In this document: one piece after another, positions 40,437 to 48,654 of the stretch | How positions within the stretch are numbered: position 1 is the first letter of the stretch | Layout: each line of letters begins with the position of its first letter | NCBI RefSeq assembly: GCF_003966895.1 | Contig: NZ_AP018449.1 | Location: forward strand, 565,424 to 629,423 | DNA length: 64,000 bases | Reading direction: 5' to 3' | Origin: Methylomusa anaerophila | GTDB lineage: Bacteria; Bacillota; Negativicutes; Sporomusales; Sporomusaceae | The notes under the pieces: generated by a model | The model's input: only the letters and a program-made list of their open reading frames with translations | Told to the model about the DNA's origin: nothing | The model's database searches: none | Translations under genes and position numbers: made by a program

Positions 40437-41345
40437 CTATAATCCTGCAGCTTTACTTGGTTTTGTTTGTATCATAGGGTTGGGAACAACCTCCCTAGCC
40501 TCTTTGGCTTCTTTAGGAATAGTGATTTTTTCTCCCCTGTTAATCTCGGAAAAAGCAACTGTGGTAATAATTTTCATATTATCAAACATCTCCTTAATGA
40601 CCGTTTTTTGATCAGCAGGCATGTTTTGGGATTCAACCAGCTTATTGGCAATTTTAGGCATAAAGTCGGATAGGTCAATATCCATCCTGGAAATAAGCGA
40701 AGTTTTTTTATCGACAGCGATAGTGTATTTGAAGTCACCCAAATCCTGCAGCAGATCGGCAGTCACCTTCATATTTTTCATGCCGGCTGAAGCCATATAA
40801 CGTTCAAGATTTTCCTGTAAGTAGCTGCCGCTTGCTATAACCTCAAAAATAGTGGAATTGGCATCCTCGCTGATTTGAGTTACGCTTGTAATGGCTTTTA
40901 TATAATTATCATACTCATTAAGCGGATAATAATTGGGTGTGGACTGTTTTATCCATTGATTATCAATATTGGAATAGACTGTGATTTGATTGCCGGTTTC
41001 TTCAAAGTACTGTACAAGCTGTCGCTCAATTTTTTTGGGAGCATTATCCGAAGTAATATCCATAGTAATGTTCATGATATTTTTACCCAGCATTGGTTTT
41101 ACCCGAACATCCCCTTCGCCTTTCATGACGGTATTTATATTGTTGCCGCGAAAGGATAGGACCGATGTAAAGTCAATGGTCATATGGTAACTTTTCAGGC
41201 TCTGAAACTTCTGATAGGCTTTGGCCACAGTTTCTTTGGGATCTGTTGCCGTTACCGGCGAGGAAGCGCTGGAATTGAAAACCGAAAAAAACAAGGTCAT
41301 GATACAAAGCACTGTTATAATTGACAATAACTTTATTTTACGCAT
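40437..41345 (-). CDS. Exported LolA/LppX-like protein of unknown role
   Basis: 302 residues. A signal peptide (MRKIKLLSIITVLCIMTLFF) leads to VAKAYQKFQSLKSYHMTIDFTSVLSF, the start of a LolA-like beta half-barrel. Similar folds occur in the LppX/LprG and DUF6612-type lipid- or ligand-binding proteins. No lipobox cysteine is visible at the cleavage region, so it is probably secreted or anchored by the signal helix. The frame runs up to 41444, but AGGGGG at about 41359 favours ATG 41345. It is monocistronic. Assignment is by fold impression only. Confidence 0.65.
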   Translation of the reverse strand: MRKIKLLSIITVLCIMTLFFSVFNSSASSPVTATDPKETVAKAYQKFQSLKSYHMTIDFTSVLSFRGNNINTVMKGEGDVRVKPMLGKNIMNITMDITSDNAPKKIERQLVQYFEETGNQITVYSNIDNQWIKQSTPNYYPLNEYDNYIKAITSVTQISEDANSTIFEVIASGSYLQENLERYMASAGMKNMKVTADLLQDLGDFKYTIAVDKKTSLISRMDIDLSDFMPKIANKLVESQNMPADQKTVIKEMFDNMKIITTVAFSEINRGEKITIPKEAKEAREVVPNPMIQTKPSKAAGL

Positions 41346-41537
41346 ATTTGAAATCATCCCCCTGTTGTTCTCTTTTACGTATTCAGGTAAAACGTTGTGC
41401 TCAATGTGATACATCTTTCCATATAAGTTTATAAATCCCTGCATTTTTTAAAAGTGATTTTCTCTATCGCCGTAAAAAACGGCAACTGTTATTTTTTAGA
41501 AGTGGGATTCCCCGGACTGCTATCGTTAATCACGAAG

Positions 41538-41581
41538 TAAACCCCGGTCAGCAAAAACTTGATTCTGCTGCCCGGGGTTTA
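41538..41581. terminator. Terminator of the radical SAM/ABC operon
   Basis: AAACCCCGG.CAGCA pairs with TGCTG.CCGGGGTTT around ATTCAAG. On the minus strand it follows the stop at 41605 by 23 bases. The plus-strand side has the better T tract. Confidence 0.7.
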
Positions 41582-41604
41582 TTTTTAGTTAGCCGGAAAA
41601 GGGT

Positions 41605-42771
41605 TCATAAAGCTCTCCATTCCTTTGAGGCAGTCATTTCGTATTTGTCGTCTCTGTGCACCACCCCCAGACAGCCCTGGTTGTACAAATTCCGGGCAAA
41701 GCACTCAATGGCAATGTCTGTGCCGGTTGTGGTATGCATGAACATGCTTCGGTTGCCTACTGCAATGCTCCTGCCGCTAAACCTGCTGCCCAGGGTGTTG
41801 TCCGGGATGGTGCTAAAGTAGCCGGAAAAGGGGTATTTTTTGTTTTCATCATCTTCCAAGTAGTACCGGTAACCGGGAGGATAAGCAAAAAACTGGTGTT
41901 TACCCTGGGTAATGGCTAAATACTGGGCTTCGCCGGGTTCGTAATAAAACCAGCCCCTGCCATTGGCACAAAGCTTATAGGGAATGCGGAAATCCTTGGC
42001 GCCGATGCCTTCCACCAAAACGAGAGCCACTTTGCCGTTGTTTAATCTGGTAAGAATATGATTGCTTATATCCGTAATGGAGGCAATGTCTTCCGATATC
42101 ACCGAGACGGGAATAACATCATTATAGGCCGGAACCATCACCAGTTGCCGCAGGTAGTGAGACTTAAAGGCAAACCCTTGGCGGGACACTGCCAGGTAAT
42201 CCGGCAACCGTTCCCCATCTTCGGGCTTGCCGTGAAATATTGAGAGAAATTCTTCCTTGCCGACCACTCTTTCAATCTGATCAATTTTTTTTATGTAATC
42301 CATATCGGCTTCACTGATCCCGTACAGGCCGGCGTAACGGGTGGCCCAACTGCTGGATATGGCGAGTCCGTCCAGCTTGCTGAGATCAATGCTGCCGGCG
42401 ACAGGGATCATGTCCCCCGTGCCTACCACCACAACGGGAAATCCTGACTGCTTTTTAAAGCGGTCAATTTCGGCAAAGACAGCATCGTACATGGCTTGCC
42501 TGGTAATCTCCGGCAGAAGTGTAAAACGAGTTGAAAAATATTGCTGGGCATAACTTATAAATACCAGTTGGGGATCATAATGGGCGATTAGATCCAGAGC
42601 GGTATCCGTCACCCAGCGATTACTCTGCAGGTCTGTGTCGCCGGGATAAGCATGCCTTTGCAATACCTCTTTTACCATCGCAACAACTATGGTGTCGTTG
42701 ACTGTCTTTTTGCCGGTTTTGAGATCCAGAACATTCTGCCATTCTCTTACATCAACAACAGCCACACTCAT
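41605..42771 (-). CDS. Unrecognised protein coupled to a radical SAM gene
   Basis: 388 residues, soluble, no clear family. Visible features are VALVLVEGIGAKDFRIPYKLCANGRGWFYYEPGEAQYLA, FPVVVVGTGDMIPV and a C-terminal HTTTGTDIAIECFARNL. The VEGIGAKDF segment is faintly like alkaline phosphatase-superfamily metal sites, but I cannot confirm that. The start ATG overlaps the stop of the radical SAM gene by four bases (ATGA), which implies tight co-production. It is the last gene of the ABC importer operon, so it may act on the imported or modified compound. Confidence 0.7.
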   Translation of the reverse strand: MSVAVVDVREWQNVLDLKTGKKTVNDTIVVAMVKEVLQRHAYPGDTDLQSNRWVTDTALDLIAHYDPQLVFISYAQQYFSTRFTLLPEITRQAMYDAVFAEIDRFKKQSGFPVVVVGTGDMIPVAGSIDLSKLDGLAISSSWATRYAGLYGISEADMDYIKKIDQIERVVGKEEFLSIFHGKPEDGERLPDYLAVSRQGFAFKSHYLRQLVMVPAYNDVIPVSVISEDIASITDISNHILTRLNNGKVALVLVEGIGAKDFRIPYKLCANGRGWFYYEPGEAQYLAITQGKHQFFAYPPGYRYYLEDDENKKYPFSGYFSTIPDNTLGSRFSGRSIAVGNRSMFMHTTTGTDIAIECFARNLYNQGCLGVVHRDDKYEMTASKEWRAL

Positions 42772-43775
42772 AGGGCGCCCTCCCTGGAATTCCAGTACAC
42801 CCGGCTGCCATACATCCTGATCTCATAGCCGCATTCCGGACACATATTTTCCCGGCAATGGCAATGATTCAGCCTATCGCCGCCGCAGCCCAGGCTGATT
42901 CGTTCCACTACCTCCCGGCCGCAGCGGGGACAAAGGGTATTAACCCAGTCAGAGCCGATGAAATTGTGAAAATAGATATAGGGGAGGATTTTGCGGTTTC
43001 TCTCCAGGATGGTGTTGATGTCTCCCACATTAGGGTAAGTAGTGCCTTTCATTTTATGTTCCGGCAGCAGCCGGAACACATGCCACGGGATTTCCCGGTC
43101 AACACCGGCGAGGAAGGATGCGATTTCGTCAAGCTCGTGGTCATTTACCGATTGGATGACCGGCGTGGTCACTTCCACATGATTGGTGGCAGCCAAGCGC
43201 GCAATATTGCGCAGGATGGGCCGGCTGTCGGGAATACCCAGATAACTCCGGCAAAAGTCCGGCGCTAGGCCTTTCAGGCTGATATTGATAAAGGAAAAGA
43301 CGGAAGCGAAAATTTCCGTTGCCGCTTCGGTCATGTAAGCGTTGGTTAGACAGCCCATAGTAATGCCTGCCGTTTTAGCCGCCAGCGCCATTTCCTGCAG
43401 CGAAGGCAATGATACCGTAGGCTCATTTACGTTGAACACGATGTTGTGACAACCGAGTTTTTCAGCCATACGGACAAGCTGGCCGGGAGTAAACTCATAC
43501 ATTTGGGCTTGGAGCTTAGCCGGGTTTTCTTTGGCTACATAAGCATTGGCGCAATAGCGGCAATCCATATTGCAGCCGGCAGTGCCAATGGTCATGCACC
43601 GGCTCCCGGGATAAACGTGATAAAAGGGGATGGACTCGATGGACGACATGCTGTAAGCGCACCACCGGTTGGGAAAACGTTCCTTGATTACACCGCCTTC
43701 TTCCCAATACATGTGGCAAATCCCGTAGTTCTCACCATTAAGTTCACAACGCCATTCGCAATAATTGCATCTCAT
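42768..43775 (-). CDS. Radical SAM enzyme of the AmmeMemoRadiSam/PFL-activase-like type
   Basis: 335 residues. The cluster motif GTAGCNMDCRYCANAYVA is a CxxxCxxC loop. NVNEPTVSLPSLQEMALAAKTAGITMGCLTNAYM follows, as in pyruvate formate-lyase-activase-like enzymes. Extra cysteines at the N-terminus (CNYCEWRCELNGENYGIC) and C-terminus (CPRCGREV...CHCRENMCPECGYEI) probably hold zinc or further Fe-S clusters. ATG 43775 has AAGGAG eight bases upstream and overlaps the ATPase stop. Substrate unknown. The operon suggests a metal or metal-chelate context, perhaps cofactor or chelator maturation. Confidence 0.82.
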   Translation of the reverse strand: MRCNYCEWRCELNGENYGICHMYWEEGGVIKERFPNRWCAYSMSSIESIPFYHVYPGSRCMTIGTAGCNMDCRYCANAYVAKENPAKLQAQMYEFTPGQLVRMAEKLGCHNIVFNVNEPTVSLPSLQEMALAAKTAGITMGCLTNAYMTEAATEIFASVFSFINISLKGLAPDFCRSYLGIPDSRPILRNIARLAATNHVEVTTPVIQSVNDHELDEIASFLAGVDREIPWHVFRLLPEHKMKGTTYPNVGDINTILERNRKILPYIYFHNFIGSDWVNTLCPRCGREVVERISLGCGGDRLNHCHCRENMCPECGYEIRMYGSRVYWNSREGAL

Positions 43776-44581
43776 GTACAGCACTCCTTCCCTTCGGGCA
43801 TATACTGGGGAATAAACCTGGGAACAACCACCTGGGCGCCTGTGTTTGTATACTCAATCCGAATGTTGTCGCCAAATATTTCCCGCAGGTTGCTATCATT
43901 AAAGGCCAAATGGGTGGGGCCCTGGGCGATGACCCGTCCCTGTTTCAGCATGATGACATCATCGCAGTAATTTAAGGCCAGATTAGGGTCATGCAAGGTA
44001 ATTAACGCGGTTACGCCGTATTGTTTCACCAGCTTGCGCACCAAGTTCATCATCTTATGTTGATTGCCAAAATCAAGGTGAGCGGTAGGTTCGTCAAGCA
44101 GCATAACAGGTGTCTCCTGAAATAGCGCCCGCGTCAAAATGACTAATTGTTTCTGACCGCCGGAAAGTTGGTTGAACGGCAAGTCCGCCAGATGGTCTAT
44201 GCCCAGTTCTTCACACAGCCGCCGGGCTTTTTTCCGTTCCCGGGGTCCCGGCGATGACCACATTCTCAGGCGGGACGCGCCGCCCATCAAAATCATTTCC
44301 AGGCAGGAAAAAGAAAAGGCAGTCTGGCTGTTTTGCGGCACAAAACTGATCAGTCTGGCAATACGGGTTCTGGCAATGCGGGTCACATCTTCCTCCATAA
44401 CCAGTATTTGTCCCCGGGTAGGTTGAAGGATAGAATTAATACACCGCATTAGTGTGGTTTTTCCGGACCCGTTATGCCCCAATAAGGCACAGACCTGTCC
44501 TTTGCTGACAGACAGGCTGACATTTATCAGTACAGGTGAATTGCCATAGCCGGCCGTTACTTCATGCACTCGCACGGTCAC
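43772..44581 (-). CDS. ABC transporter ATP-binding protein (FecE/BtuD type)
   Basis: 269 residues. Walker A is GHNGSGKTT, Q-loop SFVPQNSQT, signature LSGGQKQL, Walker B VMLLDEPTAHLD, and switch ITLHDPN. The class is that of siderophore, haem or cobalamin importers. The GTG start at 44581 lies 20 bases inside the end of the permease gene, and the stop overlaps the radical SAM start. Together with the permease and binding protein it forms a complete importer. Confidence 0.95.
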   Translation of the reverse strand: MTVRVHEVTAGYGNSPVLINVSLSVSKGQVCALLGHNGSGKTTLMRCINSILQPTRGQILVMEEDVTRIARTRIARLISFVPQNSQTAFSFSCLEMILMGGASRLRMWSSPGPRERKKARRLCEELGIDHLADLPFNQLSGGQKQLVILTRALFQETPVMLLDEPTAHLDFGNQHKMMNLVRKLVKQYGVTALITLHDPNLALNYCDDVIMLKQGRVIAQGPTHLAFNDSNLREIFGDNIRIEYTNTGAQVVVPRFIPQYMPEGKECCT

Positions 44582-45593
44582 TGCCCAATGCGCCTCCTTT
44601 TCTGTTTATAATAAGGTAAGCCAGGAACGGCGCGCCAAACACAGATGTTACAATACTTATGGGAATTTCCGACGTCAGAAAGGAACGCGCCAGAGTATCC
44701 ATAAACAAGAGAAAAATTCCGCCGATAAAGCCGGCGACCGGAATCAGCCGGCTATGTTCCGTGCCCACCAAATAGCGGGCGATATGAGGGACGAGCAAGC
44801 TGACCCACTGGATGGCGCCCACCGCCGCAACAGCTGCCGCCTCCACCAGCGTACTGAGCAAAATATAAAATACCCGCCACTTCCTAATGTTAATTCCTAA
44901 AGACAGAGCTTCCTCGTCATCGAGAGTCAGAATATTCAACCGCCAGCTAAACAGATACAGTACAAGGGAACCGGTAACTACAACCGGCAGAGTAGTCCAT
45001 ACTTTGTCCCAAGAGGATGCCTGAAAAGTACCCATTATCCAAAAGATAATCTGGGCTAATTTATCCCGGGAATCCGTCAGATAGAAAACTATGTTCAGGC
45101 CGGCCTGAAAAATAGCTGAAATCACTATACCCGCTACTACCAGCACTGCCGGGGACTGGTCCCAACTCTTCAGCGCAATCAGGTAAGCGGAGAATACCGC
45201 CAATAGAGCGAAGAAAAAGGCGCTGCTCTGAATTGTTATTGCGGCCTCGCTAAAAAAGGTGATAACCAGAGCAGCCCCAAAACTGGCGCCGAATTTTACT
45301 CCCAGTATATCGGGAAATGCCAGCGGGTTACGAAATAAACCCTGGTAGACCACCCCGGCAATGGAGATGCCGCAGCCAATGGCAAAGCTTAGTATAATCC
45401 GCGGCAGGCGAATATGCCAAAAAACCTGCTGCATTTCGGCCGGGGGCAAAGAAGAGCCGTCGCTTAGCCCAAAAGCGGCCAGCAGTATTCGGCCTACCTC
45501 AACAGGCCCGATGGGATAACGTCCAACGCTCAGGGACGTTACCAGAGCGACAATAAATAGGGCGGTTAACGCCAAATAGTGCAGTCTTTTCAT
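44562..45593 (-). CDS. FecCD-family ABC permease
   Basis: About 343 residues with nine to ten membrane helices. FWHIRLPRIILSFAIGCGISIAGVVYQGLFRNPLAFPDILGVKFGASFGAAL is the FecCD/BtuC signature, and GAIQWVSLLVPHIARYLVGTEHSRLIPVAGFIGGIFLLFMDTLAR is the conserved coupling region. The frame extends upstream into the binding-protein gene; ATG 45593 (MKRLHYLAL) is the natural start, four bases after that gene's stop. Confidence 0.93.
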   Translation of the reverse strand: MKRLHYLALTALFIVALVTSLSVGRYPIGPVEVGRILLAAFGLSDGSSLPPAEMQQVFWHIRLPRIILSFAIGCGISIAGVVYQGLFRNPLAFPDILGVKFGASFGAALVITFFSEAAITIQSSAFFFALLAVFSAYLIALKSWDQSPAVLVVAGIVISAIFQAGLNIVFYLTDSRDKLAQIIFWIMGTFQASSWDKVWTTLPVVVTGSLVLYLFSWRLNILTLDDEEALSLGINIRKWRVFYILLSTLVEAAAVAAVGAIQWVSLLVPHIARYLVGTEHSRLIPVAGFIGGIFLLFMDTLARSFLTSEIPISIVTSVFGAPFLAYLIINRKGGALGSDRASA

Positions 45594-45597
45594 TAGT

Positions 45598-46653
45598 TCA
45601 CAGTTTGCCCCCCAAAGAGGTAAAAGAATGGCCCAAATAATTGGTATAGAATTCATCAGCTATCTTGGTCATGTCAATATCCGCAAACTTATCAGGATAT
45701 AAGGTTTTAGCCGCCCATACCGCGCCCAGCACATGATGGGGAGCGGGATAATCCCACCAGTCGATATTGGACGGGAAAGAATACACGCGTCCTTCCTGCA
45801 CGGCTTTTACTTGGGCCAATTGAGGATTGTTGAAGATTGCATCGGCGCCATAAGTATCCAGGGAAGACCCTAAAAAGATGACGTCCGGATTCCAGTTGGC
45901 CACTTGTTCCGGCGATACATCGGCCCAATACCCTGTCAGGTGTCCGGCCACGTTTTTACCGCCGGCCGTCTCAATAATGGAGGTCTGCAGCATGGAACCC
46001 GTGGCCACGGAATAAATGTTCTTGGGACCGGCAAACATTACCTTGAGCCGCTTGTCGCCGGGTATGTCGCGGAGCCGTTCCTTTACCATGCCCAAAAGAT
46101 TCTCACAAGCGACAATGTATTTTGCCCCCCGGTCTTCGCAGCCCAATACTTTGGCCATCAGCCTGACCGCGTCAAAGCTGTCTTCCAGAGTCTCGCCTTT
46201 AAGGCCGATCACCCTCAGACCGGCGCTTTCAAATTGCTCCAGTTGGGTCCGGTCAAAGGACGAATTCATAAAAACAACCTGCGGGCCTAAAGCAGCCATG
46301 GTTTCGGTGCTGATCTTTTCCCGGCCCTGGCGCATTTGGGGTTTGGCCTTAAACTTTTCATCGACCCGGGCCATGGCCGCGCCAAGTTTGTTGAATAAGG
46401 CCTGGTGAACCAGCTTGTCCTGCTGGCCCAGGGCAAAGACAAGATGCCCCTCGAAGTGGTCAATGGCGCCAATTTTTTCAATTTTGCGCGGCACTTCCAC
46501 TCGGCGCCCCAGTTGGTCGGTTACCGTAACCGTCAAGCTTTCCGGCGCTCCAACGTCCTTGCCGGCCGTGCCCGGCGCCCTGCCGCATGCTGTAAGCAAT
46601 AAAAGCAACATAACGATACCGAAAACCGCAATACACCTTTTGGTCACAAACAT
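45598..46653 (-). CDS. Iron/cobalamin-type ABC substrate-binding lipoprotein
   Basis: 351 residues. The signal peptide ends in the lipobox LLTACG, so it is a lipoprotein. LTVTVTDQLGRRVEVPRKIEKIGAIDHFEGHLVFALG starts the FepB/BtuF fold; VVFMNSSFDRTQLEQFESAGLRVIGLKG and NPDVIFLGSSLDTYG are the usual two-lobe segments. GAGGAG five bases before ATG 46653 marks the start. The motif TGGTTATCGATA lies 35-46 bases upstream and recurs before the methyltransferase gene. Substrate may be a metal chelate; which metal is unknown. Confidence 0.92.
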   Translation of the reverse strand: MFVTKRCIAVFGIVMLLLLLTACGRAPGTAGKDVGAPESLTVTVTDQLGRRVEVPRKIEKIGAIDHFEGHLVFALGQQDKLVHQALFNKLGAAMARVDEKFKAKPQMRQGREKISTETMAALGPQVVFMNSSFDRTQLEQFESAGLRVIGLKGETLEDSFDAVRLMAKVLGCEDRGAKYIVACENLLGMVKERLRDIPGDKRLKVMFAGPKNIYSVATGSMLQTSIIETAGGKNVAGHLTGYWADVSPEQVANWNPDVIFLGSSLDTYGADAIFNNPQLAQVKAVQEGRVYSFPSNIDWWDYPAPHHVLGAVWAAKTLYPDKFADIDMTKIADEFYTNYLGHSFTSLGGKL

Positions 46654-46687
46654 ACTCTCCTCGCTTTTCAATGTACAGCACTCAAAC

Positions 46688-46699
46688 TATCGATAACCA
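46688..46699 (-). promoter_or_regulatory. Shared 12-bp motif TGGTTATCGATA, copy 1
   Basis: An exact match to 47872-47883. It is found 35 bases upstream of the binding-protein start and, in the other copy, 39 bases upstream of the methyltransferase start, in the same orientation. The core TATCGATA is palindromic. It may be an operator for a common regulator. Confidence 0.5.
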
Positions 46700-46710
46700 T
46701 CGATTGTCTC

Positions 46711-46842
46711 GAACTGCTTAGAAATCGTTAGCTGCTAGGCGCGACGAGGAGCACAGCGGAGGCGTACCGGTTGTACGTTGGAGCGAGCACCGCAGAAGCA
46801 ACGACGCAGGTGGCGGTTTATAAGCAGTTCCCCCGCTTTAAG
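46711..46842. repeat. Dispersed ~130-bp structured repeat, copy 2
   Basis: Homologous to 8673-8797 and more complete: GAACTGCTTA at the left end and TAAGCAGTTC near the right end are inverted repeats, so the whole unit can fold. An internal CGTAC...GTACG hairpin is present. The right edge contains the stop codon of the methyltransferase gene. It separates that gene from the ABC importer genes. Confidence 0.82.
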
Positions 46843-47833
46843 GCGAATTTTTAACGGCCGTGATAGTAGCCACAATATCGTTCACATCGGCAATTTTGAC
46901 GTCGCGGAAAGCATAGTCGGCCAACCAATTACACCACTCGTCCAACTTATACAGACGGTGGTTTCCGCGCAAGAAGCAAAACAACCGGTTTATGCTGCCG
47001 GCAAGAGTAGGCGGAGCGTCGCTGATATGGCTGCGCACAATCAACGTGCCGCCAGGTTTCAGTGCCTGCCGCACCTTGTTCAAAACTGTTTCCAGATTGA
47101 CCGGCGCCAAGACTAAGGAGCATAGTATCACGTCGTAATCTGAACCAATATCATCCGCAAGAAAGTTGCCCGACAGAAGGGAAATCCGGGATTCCAAACC
47201 CCATGCCCGAATGGATGCTGAAGCTAAAACAGTAACTTCCGGTGTATCAAACAGCGTAACCTTCAGCGCGGGATATTTCTGGGCAAAGGCAATGCTGTAG
47301 AACCCGTGACCGCCGCCCAAATCCAAGAGGTGTGCCGCTTGCGGGAGCTGGACTGACCGCACGGTTGTCTGCACAAATTCGTTTGTCAACGCCCGCGCAC
47401 CAATGTTTTGCAGGCGGCCGACAGTAAATTTCCGCTGTTCATGACCGCCGGGGATACGCGTCCGCCGGTTGAGCCGTTCGATGACTTCATTCCCGAAAGA
47501 TTCAGCCGGAAAATCACCGGGCAGGGAATCACCCAAAAACCAAATACCGGCAGGGTCCAGATATTGATTAACCGCCTCGGTCGTCCGGTATTGATGCTGG
47601 TCAAAAGTGAGATACCCGGCTTGTACAAGAACTTGCAATACCAAATCAGTCAGGCTTTCATCCCAGTTGCGCTCAACGGCCAGCGCGGCAGATGACTTTC
47701 CTGCGATTAAGGCGGGAAAGACTCTGTATTTGACGGCAACAGCAACCAATTCATATACCACCCCCTGGGCCAGCAAGTCCCGGATCAGGCTGGGATCGAC
47801 AGACAATTTTTCCCACAAATTATTAACTTGCAT
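46838..47833 (-). CDS. SAM-dependent methyltransferase (O-methyltransferase-like)
   Basis: 331 residues. An N-terminal winged-helix dimerisation region (about 15-90) precedes the catalytic domain. Motif I is LLDLGGGHGFYSIAFAQKYPALKVTLFD, followed by SLLSGNFLADDIGSDYDVILCSLVLAPV and GGTLIVRSHI. The architecture matches the acetylserotonin O-methyltransferase-like group that methylates small molecules. AAGGGAG lies before ATG 47833. It is on the same strand as, and upstream of, the ABC/radical SAM operon and shares a promoter motif with it. This suggests one regulon and possibly a chelator pathway. Confidence 0.87.
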   Translation of the reverse strand: MQVNNLWEKLSVDPSLIRDLLAQGVVYELVAVAVKYRVFPALIAGKSSAALAVERNWDESLTDLVLQVLVQAGYLTFDQHQYRTTEAVNQYLDPAGIWFLGDSLPGDFPAESFGNEVIERLNRRTRIPGGHEQRKFTVGRLQNIGARALTNEFVQTTVRSVQLPQAAHLLDLGGGHGFYSIAFAQKYPALKVTLFDTPEVTVLASASIRAWGLESRISLLSGNFLADDIGSDYDVILCSLVLAPVNLETVLNKVRQALKPGGTLIVRSHISDAPPTLAGSINRLFCFLRGNHRLYKLDEWCNWLADYAFRDVKIADVNDIVATITAVKNSP

Positions 47834-47871
47834 TTACGCACTCCCTTGTTTTGGTCTTTCTATTTTCTATA

Positions 47872-47883
47872 TATCGATAACCA
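47872..47883 (-). promoter_or_regulatory. Shared 12-bp motif TGGTTATCGATA, copy 2
   Basis: The same 12 bases as 46688-46699, upstream of the methyltransferase gene. The remaining part of 47834-48142 is AT-rich with the terminator at 47959-48000 and no further gene. Confidence 0.5.
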
Positions 47884-47958
47884 ATTAACTAAGCGATACA
47901 ATATTGACCCGTGTATAATAACGGCGCATATGAATGTTTCCAGGCAGATTCAATATTG

Positions 47959-48000
47959 TAAAAAACCCAGGAAAGCGAAAAATCGCAGCACTCCTGGGAT
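47959..48000 (-). terminator. Intrinsic terminator upstream of the methyltransferase gene
   Basis: Minus strand CCCAGGA pairs with TCCTGGG, with an inner GCGA/TCGC stem, and ends in TTTTTTAC. It probably ends the TfoX_C transcript about 140 bases downstream of that gene. It could instead act as an attenuator for the methyltransferase. Confidence 0.75.
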
Positions 48001-48142
48001 TATCTGTATTCCGACAAAATAACGATAATATCAAATTAAACTATACATAAACAAAACATAAACAATATATTGCAAATAAAAATCTGTTTTTTGTATTATA
48101 AACCGTGTGGAAATAAAATTCAATACGTTTTAATTGTTTATG

Positions 48143-48427
48143 TTATTGGGATAAACTTTTAACTGCGTAATTGTTTCGCAATTGTTTCAAAAACAGTTTT
48201 AAATCCTTCTTCACCTCTGGCGGCAGGTTGTGCCAGCGTATTCCCCGTACGGCTCCCTCCAGTGCGCTCAGAGCACTAAGACAGGCCCCGGGGTCTACCG
48301 CTCTTAACTTCCGGAAAGCCTCCCGGCTGCCGATCTGCCGCAGCGTTTCAGCGTCGGCTATCCCGGCAGAGGCTAACCTTCCGGCCATTGTTGTCCCGAT
48401 ATTGGGCAGATCCGTCAGCTTAGTCAC
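48143..48427 (-). CDS. TfoX C-terminal domain protein
   Basis: About 94 residues. LTDLPNIGTTMAGRLASAGIADAETLRQIGSREAFRKL is the TfoX_C helix-hairpin-helix-like fold, followed by SALSALEGAVRGIRWHNLPPEVKKDLKLF. It lacks the TfoX N-terminal domain. The function of stand-alone copies is not known. AAGGAG is best placed for GTG 48427 rather than the upstream ATG 48433. Confidence 0.85.
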   Translation of the reverse strand: MTKLTDLPNIGTTMAGRLASAGIADAETLRQIGSREAFRKLRAVDPGACLSALSALEGAVRGIRWHNLPPEVKKDLKLFLKQLRNNYAVKSLSQ

Positions 48428-48654
48428 ATGCATCACTCCTTATCACCATTTAGTGCTATCAGATATTCAGTATTCAGAATGCAAAATGCTTTGAGACGAC
48501 TTGCATTCCGACTCCTGACGCCTGTTTAGTTACACCCTTTATACTATATATTAAAGGAAAATTCTGTATTCCTCAAGTCCAACAAAGGAATTTACCGCCT
48601 TGGCGGCTAAAACAATAAAAAATACGAATTTTAATAGTGAAAAGGAGTGCAGCT

